DNA from: CAZLIC01 sp964559535
Lineage (GTDB): Bacteria; Pseudomonadota; Alphaproteobacteria; Rhodobacterales; Rhodobacteraceae
Direction of reading: 5' to 3'
Length of the DNA stretch: 13,428 bases
NCBI GenBank assembly: GCA_964559535.1
Contig: CAZLIC010000100.1
Coordinates: 1 to 13,428, forward strand
Shown here: in pieces, positions 6,996 through 13,388 of the stretch
Layout: the number at the start of each line of letters is the position of its first letter
How positions within the stretch are numbered: position 1 is the stretch's first letter
Position numbers and translations under genes: made by a program
Notes under the pieces: generated by a model
The model's input: the letters and a program-made list of their open reading frames with translations, nothing else
Database searches by the model: none
What the model was told of the DNA's origin: nothing

Positions 6996-7026
6996 GGCCT
7001 TGGCGCACGGGCGCGGGAGGGCCAAG
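6979..7026 (+). repeat. 24-bp tandem duplication across the EAL gene stop
   Basis: Two adjacent 24-bp units, 6979-7002 and 7003-7026, match at 20 of 24 positions. The first contains the TAG stop of the phosphodiesterase gene (6993-6995); the second has G in place of the stop's T. The copies end CTTG and CAAG, so they can also pair as CCTTGGC (6998-7004) with GCCAAGG (7021-7027), a possible termination stem. Confidence 0.6.
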
Positions 7027-7040
7027 GGCACGCGGCCCTT
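7024..7040 (+). terminator. Hairpin after EAL gene, no T-run
   Basis: AAGGGC (7024-7029) and GCCCTT (7035-7040) form a perfect 6-bp stem with loop ACGCG, about 30 bases past the phosphodiesterase stop. There is no T-tract. It competes with the longer CCTTGGC/GCCAAGG pairing that overlaps it. Confidence 0.3.
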
Positions 7041-7077
7041 CACGGGCAGAGTACTGGCAGAGTACGGGCACTTCACG
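7034..7077 (+). repeat. Four-unit 11-bp tandem repeat upstream of yidC
   Basis: Exact 11-bp spacing: GGCCCTTCACG (7034), GGCAGAGTACT (7045), GGCAGAGTACG (7056) and GGCACTTCACG (7067). The two inner units match at 10/11 and the two outer units at 10/11, giving an A-B-B-A order. The period is close to one helical turn. Apart from these repeats and a candidate promoter, the 6996-7204 gap shows no gene. Confidence 0.6.
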
Positions 7078-7141
7078 GGGGCACATCCGCCCGGCAACAG
7101 GACCCATCCGCGCAAGCAGTGACGGCATCGGGGAATACCGC

Positions 7142-7170
7142 TTGACCTTTCGCCCCCCCTGGCGTTGAAG
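7142..7170 (+). promoter_or_regulatory. Candidate yidC operon promoter
   Basis: TTGACC (7142-7147; 5/6 to the sigma70 -35 consensus) is followed after 17 bp by TTGAAG (7165-7170; 3/6 to the -10). A weak -10 without the final T is common in Rhodobacter promoters. The predicted start, about 7177, gives a leader of roughly 28 bases. Confidence 0.35.
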
Positions 7171-7204
7171 GGCGGGCGTTTTCCCTTGCATGACCGGCGC
7201 CCCG

Positions 7205-9037
7205 ATGGACGACCAGAACAAGAACCTCATCCTCGCCACAGCCCTGAGCTTTCTGGTGATCCTTGTGTGGTTCGTGCTGTTTCCGCCTCCTGAGGTGACG
7301 CCTACGGCCGAACCGGCGACGGTGACGCAACAGACCCCCGCACCCGCCGCAGCTGGCTCCACCACGGGCGCCGCCGCCGAAACCGCCCCCGCGCCCAGTG
7401 CCACCGCTCCGCGCGTGGCGGTCGACACCGAGCGGTTGACCGGCTCGATCTCGCTGCTGGGCGGCCGGATCGACCGGCTTTCGCTGAAGACCTATCGCCA
7501 GACGCTGGAAGCCGGCTCGGACATCGTGCACCTGCTGGTACCCGCGGGCGAAGCGGGCGCCTTCTATGCCGTGCACGGCTGGACGGCGGCTCAAGGCATT
7601 GCAGCCGAAGACGTGCCGGGCCCGAACACGCTGTGGACGGCCCCAGCCGACGCAAACCTGACCACCGAAAAGCCGCTGCTGCTGACCTGGGACAATGGCA
7701 AAGGTCAGGTCTTCACGCGCGAGATCGCCGTGGATGCGGACTACATGTTCACCGTCACCGACAAGGTGGCGAACTTTGGCACAACGCCGGTTTCGCTGCA
7801 GCCCTGGGGCATCCTGGCCCGCCACGGCCAGCCAAAGACGCAGAACATCTGGGTCGTGCACGAAGGCTATATCGCCCGCACCGACGGAACCTTCTCCGAG
7901 ACGGACTATTCCGAGGCGGTTGACCTGCCCGAAGTCGCCCGTGAAGGCGCACTGGCCGAGGTGACCGAGGCCACGACCGATGGCTGGATCGGGTTCACCG
8001 ACCACTACTGGATGGCGACGCTGGTGCCCGAGCAGGGCAAACCCTGGACGGCGGTGACAAAATATGTCCCGCAGGCCGACACCTACCAGGCCGAGATGCG
8101 CGCCCCCGTCGCCACCGTGGCGCCGGGCGGCGAGGCAGTCTCGACCACTCGTCTGTTCGCAGGTGCGAAGGAATGGGAAACGATCCGCGGCTACCAGAAC
8201 AGCGCGGGCATCGCCGGGTTCATCGATGCCATCGACTGGGGATGGTTCTACTTCCTGACCAAACCGATCTTCGCCGTGCTGCATTGGCTGAACCAGATGA
8301 TCGGCAACATGGGCCTGGCCATAATCGGCCTGACCTTCGTGCTGAAGCTTCTGGTGCTGCCCCTGGCCTACAAGTCCTACGTCTCGATGGCGCGGATGAA
8401 GGAACTGCAGCCCGAGATGGAAGCCCTGAAAGAGCGCGCGGGCGAGGACAAGCAGAAGCTGCAGAAGGACATGATGCAGCTTTACAAGGACAAGAAGGTG
8501 AACCCCGCCGCGGGCTGCCTGCCCATCTTCATCCAGATTCCGATTTTCTTCAGCCTGTACAAGGTGATCTTCGTCACCATCGAACTGCGCCATGCCCCCT
8601 TCTTCGGCTGGCTGAAAGACCTTTCGGCACCCGATCCGTCCTCGCTGTTCAACCTGTTCGGCGCCCTGCCCTGGGATGCGCCCGCGCTGGGCACCATTCC
8701 GCAGCTGATCTTCATCGGCGTGCTGCCCATTCTTCTGGGCATCACCATGTGGCTGCAGCAGAAGCTGAACCCGCAGCCGACCGACCCGACGCAGGCTGCC
8801 GTCTTTGCCTGGATGCCCTGGATCTTCATGTTCATGCTGGGCGGCTTTGCCTCGGGCCTGGTGGTGTACTGGATCACCAACAACATCATCACCTTCGTGC
8901 AGCAGTACGCCATCATGCGCAGCCACGGGCATACGCCCGACATCTTCGGCAACATCCGGTCAAGTTTCGCCAAGAAGGCGGCCGCGGCGCCGGCCCCGGC
9001 AAACAAGCCCGGGCCGCCAAAGAAGGGCGGCAAATGA
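7205..9037 (+). CDS. yidC: Membrane protein insertase YidC
   Basis: Inserts and folds inner-membrane proteins, alone or with SecYEG. The 610-residue protein has the Gram-negative layout: an N-terminal anchor (about 7-26), an Ala/Pro/Thr-rich linker (about 30-70), a large periplasmic beta domain (about 71-320) and the conserved C-terminal insertase core with its membrane segments (about 343-575). The core carries KKVNPAAGCLPIFIQIPIF (430-448), the family signature, and Lys381 in TM2 where E. coli has the functional Arg366. A basic, Ala/Pro-rich tail (590-610) ends the protein. The start at ATG 7205 (MDDQNKN) is the usual family start. ATG 7190 in the same frame is possible, and neither has a clear ribosome site. 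It is the first gene of an operon with the MOSC and engB genes. The rpmH-rnpA genes often found upstream of yidC are absent. Confidence 0.97.
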   Translation: MDDQNKNLILATALSFLVILVWFVLFPPPEVTPTAEPATVTQQTPAPAAAGSTTGAAAETAPAPSATAPRVAVDTERLTGSISLLGGRIDRLSLKTYRQTLEAGSDIVHLLVPAGEAGAFYAVHGWTAAQGIAAEDVPGPNTLWTAPADANLTTEKPLLLTWDNGKGQVFTREIAVDADYMFTVTDKVANFGTTPVSLQPWGILARHGQPKTQNIWVVHEGYIARTDGTFSETDYSEAVDLPEVAREGALAEVTEATTDGWIGFTDHYWMATLVPEQGKPWTAVTKYVPQADTYQAEMRAPVATVAPGGEAVSTTRLFAGAKEWETIRGYQNSAGIAGFIDAIDWGWFYFLTKPIFAVLHWLNQMIGNMGLAIIGLTFVLKLLVLPLAYKSYVSMARMKELQPEMEALKERAGEDKQKLQKDMMQLYKDKKVNPAAGCLPIFIQIPIFFSLYKVIFVTIELRHAPFFGWLKDLSAPDPSSLFNLFGALPWDAPALGTIPQLIFIGVLPILLGITMWLQQKLNPQPTDPTQAAVFAWMPWIFMFMLGGFASGLVVYWITNNIITFVQQYAIMRSHGHTPDIFGNIRSSFAKKAAAAPAPANKPGPPKKGGK

Positions 9038-9789
9038 CCGGCAGGCTGGCGCATATCTTCCGCCACCCGATCAAGGCCCACGGACGCGAGGAACTCGCGT
9101 CCGTTGTGCTTTCGGCAGGGCACGCGCTGCCCTTCGACCGGCACTGGGCGGTGGCGCACGCCGCCTCGAAGTTCGATCCGGCAGTACCGGGCTGGATGTC
9201 CTGCGCGAATTTCCAGAGGGGCATGCGAACCCCGTCGGTGATGGCCATCGCGGCGCAGTACGACGAGGGCACGGGGCTGATGCACCTGACGCACCCCGAC
9301 CTTCCCCCCCTGTCGTTCCACCCCCAGACGGAAGGCGCCGCGTTCATCGACTGGATACGCTCGATCAGCCCGGATGGCCGGTTTGCGCCGACGGCCTTGG
9401 TGCAGTCACCGGGGGTGGCGATGACCGATTCGGATTATCCGACGGTGTCGATCAAGAACCTGGCGTCCAATGCCGATCTTTCCGCGCGGATGGGGGTGGA
9501 CCTGTCAATCCACCGCTGGCGCGGCAACCTGTGGGTGGAAGGCGTGGCGGCCTGGGAAGAATTCGGCTGGGTCGGCCGTCGGCTGCAGGTCGGCGAGGCC
9601 GTGCTGGACGTTCGGGAACGGGTGGGGCGTTGCAAGGCGACCACCGCGAACCCGGCAACGGGCGTGGTGGATGCCGATACCCTGGCCGCGCTGCGCGCGG
9701 TGGTGGGCGAGCAGGATTTTGGGATGTTCGGCGTCGTGGTGCAGGGCGGGCGGATTGCCCCGGGCGACAGGGTCGAGGTCCTGCCATGA
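9034..9789 (+). CDS. MOSC domain-containing protein
   Basis: A 251-residue protein with the MOSC fold of molybdenum-cofactor sulfurase C-termini and related proteins, which in known members handle sulfur carried on a conserved cysteine or bind molybdopterin cofactor. The key Cys is at 200 in RVGRCKATTANP (196-207), preceded by NLWVEGVAAWEE (165-176). The ending VVVQGGRIAPGDRVEV (234-249) is typical of the domain. The N-terminus, with HPIKAHG at 11-17, is also typical. The actual substrate is unknown. The start ATG overlaps the yidC stop (ATGA, 9034-9037), so translation is probably coupled. A longer in-frame reading back to 8173 is antisense-free shadow coding inside yidC and is not used. Its place between yidC and engB is, as I recall, conserved in Rhodobacteraceae, but the reason is unclear. 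Confidence 0.92.
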   Translation: MTGRLAHIFRHPIKAHGREELASVVLSAGHALPFDRHWAVAHAASKFDPAVPGWMSCANFQRGMRTPSVMAIAAQYDEGTGLMHLTHPDLPPLSFHPQTEGAAFIDWIRSISPDGRFAPTALVQSPGVAMTDSDYPTVSIKNLASNADLSARMGVDLSIHRWRGNLWVEGVAAWEEFGWVGRRLQVGEAVLDVRERVGRCKATTANPATGVVDADTLAALRAVVGEQDFGMFGVVVQGGRIAPGDRVEVLP

Positions 9790-10439
9790 GCGTTCTGCCT
9801 TTCCCCGAGGCCGAAAGGCCAGACCCCGAGGCCGAGGAGAAAGGTCGCCGCCTGTTCGTCGGCCCGATCGACTTTGTGAAGGGCGTCGTGGCCATGGCGG
9901 GCCTGCCGCCCGCCGATCGGCCCGAGGTGTGCTTTGCCGGGCGGTCTAACGTAGGAAAGTCCAGCCTGATCAACGCGCTGGCCAACCGGCGGCAACTGGC
10001 ACGGGCATCCAACACGCCCGGACGGACACAGGAAATCAACTATTTCGCGCTGGGCCCGTCGCATTATCTGGTGGACCTGCCGGGCTACGGATTTGCCGAA
10101 GCGCCGGTGGCCGTGGTGGAGCGCTGGCAGAAACTGCTGCGCGCCTACCTTGCGGGGCGGGTCACCCTGCGGCGGGCCTTCGTGCTCATCGACATGCGGC
10201 ACGGCGTCAAGTCGGTGGACGAAGACATCCTGCGGCTGCTGGACAAGTCGGCGGTCACCTTTCAGGCGGTCATCACCAAGGCCGACAAGGTGAACACCGC
10301 CACCCGCGAGGCAACGCTGGCACAGGTGCGCAGTGCCTTGGCCAAGCACCCCGCGGCCTACCCCGAAGTCGTGGTCAGCAGCGCCCAGACGGGCGAAGGC
10401 ATCTCCACGCTGCGGTCGCTGATCGCAGGGATAGAGTAG
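9786..10439 (+). CDS. engB: Ribosome biogenesis GTP-binding protein EngB/YsxC/YihA
   Basis: A TrmE-Era-EngA-EngB-type GTPase needed for assembly of the large ribosomal subunit. The 217-residue protein shows all G motifs: G1 GRSNVGKSS (52-60), G2 at Thr77 in NTPGRTQ (76-82), G3 DLPGYG (97-102), G4 TKAD (164-167) and G5 SSAQTGEG (198-205). A short acidic N-terminal stretch (about 8-18) precedes the domain. The start ATG overlaps the MOSC gene stop (ATGA, 9786-9789), which implies translational coupling and makes this the third gene of the yidC operon. The stop lies 2 bp from the end of the convergent toxin gene. Confidence 0.97.
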   Translation: MSVLPFPEAERPDPEAEEKGRRLFVGPIDFVKGVVAMAGLPPADRPEVCFAGRSNVGKSSLINALANRRQLARASNTPGRTQEINYFALGPSHYLVDLPGYGFAEAPVAVVERWQKLLRAYLAGRVTLRRAFVLIDMRHGVKSVDEDILRLLDKSAVTFQAVITKADKVNTATREATLAQVRSALAKHPAAYPEVVVSSAQTGEGISTLRSLIAGIE

Positions 10440-10441
10440 GG

Positions 10442-10777
10442 TTAACCGGCGACCATTTCGGCAAAGCCTCGTTCGCAAGCCAACCTATCCACAGCAGACA
10501 ATCGCCCAAGTCCGCGCAGGATCAAGGTGTTCGGCACAGTTGCAAGACGCCAGCGTACGATGCAGGGGATCGTCAGCCCTGCCGCATCAAGTTCGCGGAT
10601 GGGCATGTCACTCACCCAGGCCGACTCTTTGGCCGTCGTGATCATTCCGACCAGGGTTGCACCATTTCCTGCATTGAAGGCGCGCGCGGACAGGACCACG
10701 ACCGGTCGGCGCTTGAGGATCGGAATGTCTGCAAACGGAAAAGGCACGACAGCGGTGTCGAACCTGTCAAAGATCAC
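10442..10777 (-). CDS. MazF/PemK-like toxin of a toxin-antitoxin pair
   Basis: A 111-residue protein resembling the PemK/MazF family, which are ribosome-independent mRNA interferases or related nucleases. Seen are FDTAVVPFPFAD (6-17), RRPVVVLS (23-30) and MITTAK (45-50). In MazF an Arg in the first conserved stretch and a Thr or Ser after strand 3 act in catalysis, here probably Arg24 and Thr47 or Thr48 (inference). The start is taken as GTG 10777: AAGAGG (10784-10789) lies 6 bases upstream and the fold starts at once. An in-frame extension to 10915 would run inside the antitoxin gene and has no family support. It overlaps the upstream partner gene by 11 bp, the usual antitoxin-first order. 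Codon third positions are less GC-rich than in neighbours, as expected for a mobile module. The target is unknown. Confidence 0.8.
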   Translation of the reverse strand: MIFDRFDTAVVPFPFADIPILKRRPVVVLSARAFNAGNGATLVGMITTAKESAWVSDMPIRELDAAGLTIPCIVRWRLATVPNTLILRGLGRLSAVDRLACERGFAEMVAG

Positions 10778-11120
10778 GGAAGGCCTCTTCGTCTTCCTTG
10801 CTGCTCCACTCCGAAAACAGCCGCGATGTAGCGCCAAGGTAAGCGTCGGCACTGCTGAGCAATCTAACTGGTACAATCTCGCCCCGGCGGTCACGATACC
10901 AACGATTCCAGACATCCTTCATTGGTCCTACCGGAATGATGGCATCCGGTAGACGCCCGTCCTTGCCTAGTTTCATCCTGCGCCAAAGACCCGTCACACC
11001 GTCGATCTCGACCATCACTTCGCCTTCTGGCGGAAGCTCGCACAGACGGCCCAGGATTTCACGCCCGGGAAGATGTTTGAACCATATTGCATGGTCCTGA
11101 ATAGCTGTGTGGCTCTCCAC
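10767..11120 (-). CDS. Probable antitoxin paired with MazF-like toxin
   Basis: A 117-residue protein directly upstream of, and overlapping by 11 bp, the MazF/PemK-like toxin gene. It shows no AbrB, ribbon-helix-helix or HTH motif that I can recognise. The N-terminal half (about 11-70) holds LPGREILGRL (17-26), an EVMVEIDGVTGLWRRMK stretch (34-50) and PVGPMKDVWNRWY (63-75). The C-terminal tail is acidic and aromatic, EWSSKEDEEAF (104-114), of a kind that in MazF-class antitoxins masks the toxin active site. From memory, similar proteins sit beside PemK/MazF toxins in other proteobacteria, but I cannot name a family. The start is GTG 11120, with AGAGG (11126-11130) 5 bases upstream; there is no in-frame ATG at the N-terminus. 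Antitoxin function is inferred mainly from position. Confidence 0.65.
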   Translation of the reverse strand: MESHTAIQDHAIWFKHLPGREILGRLCELPPEGEVMVEIDGVTGLWRRMKLGKDGRLPDAIIPVGPMKDVWNRWYRDRRGEIVPVRLLSSADAYLGATSRLFSEWSSKEDEEAFRDL

Positions 11121-11145
11121 GGGTCCCTCTGCACGTTGTAAGGCC

Positions 11146-11178
11146 CCCCATATACCCCCCGTCGTATAGGGGTGTCAA
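11146..11178 (-). promoter_or_regulatory. Toxin-antitoxin promoter with overlapping operator
   Basis: On the minus strand a perfect -35 TTGACA (11178-11173) is followed after 18 bp by TATATG (11154-11149; 4/6 to TATAAT). The expected start is near 11142, about 22 bases before the GTG. CCCCTATAC (11172-11164) and GTATATGGGG (11155-11146) form an inverted repeat with one extra base, spanning the spacer and -10. This is the typical place for autorepression by a toxin-antitoxin complex (inference). Confidence 0.6.
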
Positions 11179-11198
11179 TCATCCTTGAGCGGACACCC
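11170..11198. promoter_or_regulatory. 7-bp inverted repeat over the TA -35 region
   Basis: GGGTGTC (11170-11176) and GACACCC (11192-11198) are perfect reverse complements separated by 15 bp. The left arm overlaps the TTGACA -35 element. It may be a second operator half-site pair, or a stem ending the P450 transcript, whose stop is at 11213. There is no T-run. Confidence 0.4.
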
Positions 11199-11212
11199 AC
11201 GGTACCCCTTGA

Positions 11213-12592
11213 TCAGATCCGCTCCACCTCCAGCCACACCCCGCCCTCGGGCCGCAGCGTGAGGATCATCACCGGCTTCGGCTCGCGCCCCGGCACCAGG
11301 CGAAAGCGGAAGCGTGACAGCAGCGTCGACAGGATGATGACCGCCTCCTGCACGGCAAAATTCGCGCCGATGCAGATGCGCGGGCCGTCGCCGAAGGGCA
11401 GCCAGGCGAAGCGGTCGAATGACTGGCGGTCCAGGAACCGGTCGGGGTCAAACCTGTCGGGGTCGGGCCACAGCGCGTGGTGGCGGTGCAGTGCATAGAT
11501 CGGCAGGATCACTGTGTCGCCTGGACGCACCTCGCGGCCCAAGAGCGTATCGGCGGCCTGCGCCGTGCGCGACAGGAAGGCGGCCGGAGGATAGAGTCGC
11601 AACGTTTCGTCGACGATGCGGCGAATGAGCGGCAGGTTGGCCACATCGGCCGCCGTGGCCGCCCGGCCCTGCAACACCGCCTGCGCCTCGGCCCGCGCGG
11701 CATCCTGAACGCCTTGGTCGAAGGCGCACAGGTACAACGCCCAGCTCAACGTCAGGGCCGTGGTCTCGTGCCCGGCGACGATGAAGGTCAGAAGGTTGTC
11801 GCGCAGTTCCGCCGTGGTCATGCGGCGGCCGGTCTTGGGGTCGGCGCCTTCCAGCAGCAGGTCCAGAAGGTCGGGCACCGGGCGCGCGCCCTCGGCCCGG
11901 CGGCGGTCGATGGACGCGTCGGCCGTGCGCTTCATCGCGCGCATCGCCGCACCCGAAAACAGACGGCCGGGCCGCGGCACCCAGGCCGGTGCGCCGATGA
12001 TGTCCAGCACCGACACCTTGGCCGTGCCAGCGATGTACTGCTCGATGGCGCGGTGCACCCCGGCACGATCGAACCCGCCCGTCGGATCGCCGGAAAAGGT
12101 GACGTCCGAGATCACGTCGAAGGTGGTGGTCACCATCTCGTCAAACAGGTCGGCGGCGCGGCCCGCGGCGCGGTCTACCCGCTCGCAGGCGCGTTCGGCG
12201 GCGGCCGTCATCACCGGGCCCAAGGCCGCCACGTTGCGGTGGCTGAACACCGGCGCGGCGGTGCGCCGCTGCCACATCCACTCGGCGCCCTCGGCCACGA
12301 ACAGGCTGTCGCCGATGGCGGGTTCCAGGATCAGCTTGGTCACCACCGACTTCGGGTAGTTTTCCACGTTCTCGCGCAGGATGCGGCGCAGGGCCCCCGG
12401 ATCCATCACCATGTGCCAGCGCTTGCCGGTGCGGCCGCTGATGATGGGCGCGCGGGTGGCGATCTCGGGGATCAGTTCCAGCACGTTGCGCCGCCCGGCG
12501 CGAAGGCTGCCGATGACACCCAGCGGCGTGCTGTGCAGCGGCACGCGAACCGGGCGGGGCGCGGGTTCGGCGACAGGGCGCTGATGCGTCAT
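11213..12592 (-). CDS. Cytochrome P450
   Basis: A heme-thiolate monooxygenase of 459 residues, full length and soluble in appearance. Motifs in order: a C-helix-like WMWQRR (105-110), the I-helix oxygen-binding AGHETT (273-278), the K-helix ExxR (Glu329, Arg332), FDPDRF (381-386), and the heme loop FGDGPRICIG (400-409) with axial Cys407. It looks closer to the CYP4/CYP110-like E-class bacterial enzymes than to P450cam, but this is an impression. The substrate is unknown; fatty acids or terpenoids are typical for that type. No ferredoxin or reductase gene is in the window, so electrons must come from elsewhere. ATG 12592 has AGGAGG at 12601-12606, 8 bases upstream, which decides the start against a long in-frame extension. 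It is divergent from the lipoprotein gene and 92 bp upstream of the antitoxin gene on the same strand. Confidence 0.97.
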   Translation of the reverse strand: MTHQRPVAEPAPRPVRVPLHSTPLGVIGSLRAGRRNVLELIPEIATRAPIISGRTGKRWHMVMDPGALRRILRENVENYPKSVVTKLILEPAIGDSLFVAEGAEWMWQRRTAAPVFSHRNVAALGPVMTAAAERACERVDRAAGRAADLFDEMVTTTFDVISDVTFSGDPTGGFDRAGVHRAIEQYIAGTAKVSVLDIIGAPAWVPRPGRLFSGAAMRAMKRTADASIDRRRAEGARPVPDLLDLLLEGADPKTGRRMTTAELRDNLLTFIVAGHETTALTLSWALYLCAFDQGVQDAARAEAQAVLQGRAATAADVANLPLIRRIVDETLRLYPPAAFLSRTAQAADTLLGREVRPGDTVILPIYALHRHHALWPDPDRFDPDRFLDRQSFDRFAWLPFGDGPRICIGANFAVQEAVIILSTLLSRFRFRLVPGREPKPVMILTLRPEGGVWLEVERI

Positions 12593-12613
12593 GATGCAAG
12601 CCTCCTGACGCAG

Positions 12614-12641
12614 GATATAGGCGGTGTGCCGCACTGTCCAA
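12614..12641 (-). promoter_or_regulatory. Candidate P450 promoter
   Basis: On the minus strand TTGGAC (12641-12636) is followed after 16 bp by TATATC (12619-12614). The predicted start is near 12607, directly before the AGGAGG ribosome site, so the leader would be only about 15 bases. Confidence 0.4.
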
Positions 12642-12652
12642 GCCTGGGGCCG

Positions 12653-12683
12653 TTGCGTGGGCGGCATGGGGCGGATATGCCGC
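12653..12683 (+). promoter_or_regulatory. Possible lipoprotein promoter with inverted repeat
   Basis: TTGCGT (12653-12658) and TATGCC (12676-12681) are spaced by 17 bp, a weak sigma70-like pair. A perfect 7-bp inverted repeat, GCGGCAT (12661-12667) and ATGCCGC (12677-12683) with 9 bp between, covers the spacer and -10 and could be an operator. It also lies just upstream of the divergent P450 promoter, so it might affect both. Confidence 0.3.
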
Positions 12684-12724
12684 AACGGACGACTTCCCCC
12701 CAAAGTCCTGCCCCCGGAGACGCC

Positions 12725-13300
12725 ATGTTCGCCCGCCTGATCGCCCTTGTGCTGGCCCTTGCCGTTCTGAACGCCTGCGGCAAGCCGGATTTCGAGGTGG
12801 AGCCGCCGCGAAACCTGGGCGACTTCAGCCTGGGCTTTGCCGTGGCCACGGCCCAGAACGCGCAGAAGGTGCCCATTTCGCGCAATGCCACGGCCGAGGA
12901 ATGGGAAAAGGTGCTGCAAGAGGCACTGGATGCGCGGTTCAAGCGCTACAACACCGGGACCAAGCTGTACAACATCGGCGTCACGGTCGATGGCTACGCA
13001 CTGGCGCCGCCCGGTGTGCCGGTGGTTGCGGCGCCGAAATCGGTGCTGGTGGTGACCGCGGCCCTGTTCGACGATGCGGCGCAGAAAATGCTGAACCCCG
13101 AGGGCAAGGGCAAGCAGATCACCGCCTTCGAGCGCGGCTCGTCGGACACCTTCATCGGTTCGGGGCTGACGCGGACCAAGCGGCAGCAGATGGAAGAACT
13201 GGCCTTCGTCGCAGCGCGCGAGATCGAGCACTGGCTGACGCAGAACCCGGAATGGTTCGGCCTGCCCCCCCTGCCGCAGCAACCGACGGTGCAGCGCTAG
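12725..13300 (+). CDS. Putative lipoprotein of unknown function
   Basis: A 191-residue protein beginning with a lipoprotein signal: Arg4, a hydrophobic stretch (5-15) and the lipobox-like LNAC with Cys18. After cleavage Gly19-Lys20 follow; no Asp at +2, so outer-membrane sorting is plausible by the E. coli rule, which may not hold here. Asn at -2 of the box is less common. The mature part is mixed alpha/beta with no internal repeats and a Pro-rich end (181-187). I recognise no family. Features include RFKRYNTGTKLYNIGVTVDGY (71-91, described as basic and aromatic) and a helical region before EHWL (168-171). The start ATG 12725 has GGAGA at 12716-12720. A much longer in-frame reading back through the P450 gene is a shadow. 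It lies 88 bp upstream of tuf and divergent from the P450 gene. Confidence 0.8.
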   Translation: MFARLIALVLALAVLNACGKPDFEVEPPRNLGDFSLGFAVATAQNAQKVPISRNATAEEWEKVLQEALDARFKRYNTGTKLYNIGVTVDGYALAPPGVPVVAAPKSVLVVTAALFDDAAQKMLNPEGKGKQITAFERGSSDTFIGSGLTRTKRQQMEELAFVAAREIEHWLTQNPEWFGLPPLPQQPTVQR

Positions 13301-13307
13301 CGGCGGC

Positions 13308-13336
13308 TTGCCTTTTCCGGGGGCCGGTCCTAAGTA
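13308..13336 (+). promoter_or_regulatory. tuf: Candidate tuf promoter
   Basis: TTGCCT (13308-13313) and TAAGTA (13331-13336) are spaced by exactly 17 bp. The -10 lacks the usual final T, which is known to be the rule rather than the exception in Rhodobacter sphaeroides promoters, where CarD helps opening. The start would fall near 13343, giving a leader of about 45 bases that contains a small hairpin. Confidence 0.45.
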
Positions 13337-13353
13337 GCGCGCCGTTCGAAACC

Positions 13354-13371
13354 GGGCCCGTCGGACGGCCC
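13354..13371 (+). other. Leader hairpin before tuf
   Basis: GGG (13354-13356) pairs with CCC (13369-13371), and CCGT (13358-13361) with ACGG (13365-13368), around loop CGG with one bulged C. It lies just before the GAGGAG ribosome site (13375-13380) and may modulate initiation or simply be part of the leader. Confidence 0.3.
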
Positions 13372-13388
13372 TGCGAGGAGCGACCCCC

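Noticed and set aside
7073..8932. 619-codon open frame opposite yidC
   Set aside because: Its composition (Gln, His, Gly, Arg and Asp) reflects the complement of yidC codons. There is no domain, and the real gene is certain.
8173..9033. In-frame extension of the MOSC gene inside yidC
   Set aside because: It overlaps yidC in another frame without family similarity; the ATGA overlap at 9034 gives the start.
8805..9785. In-frame extension of engB inside yidC and the MOSC gene
   Set aside because: It is an Arg/Pro/Gly-rich shadow frame; EngB has its normal length from 9786.
11477..12724. In-frame extension of the lipoprotein gene back through the P450 gene
   Set aside because: It would be antisense to the P450 gene; the lipoprotein signal peptide and ribosome site place the start at 12725.
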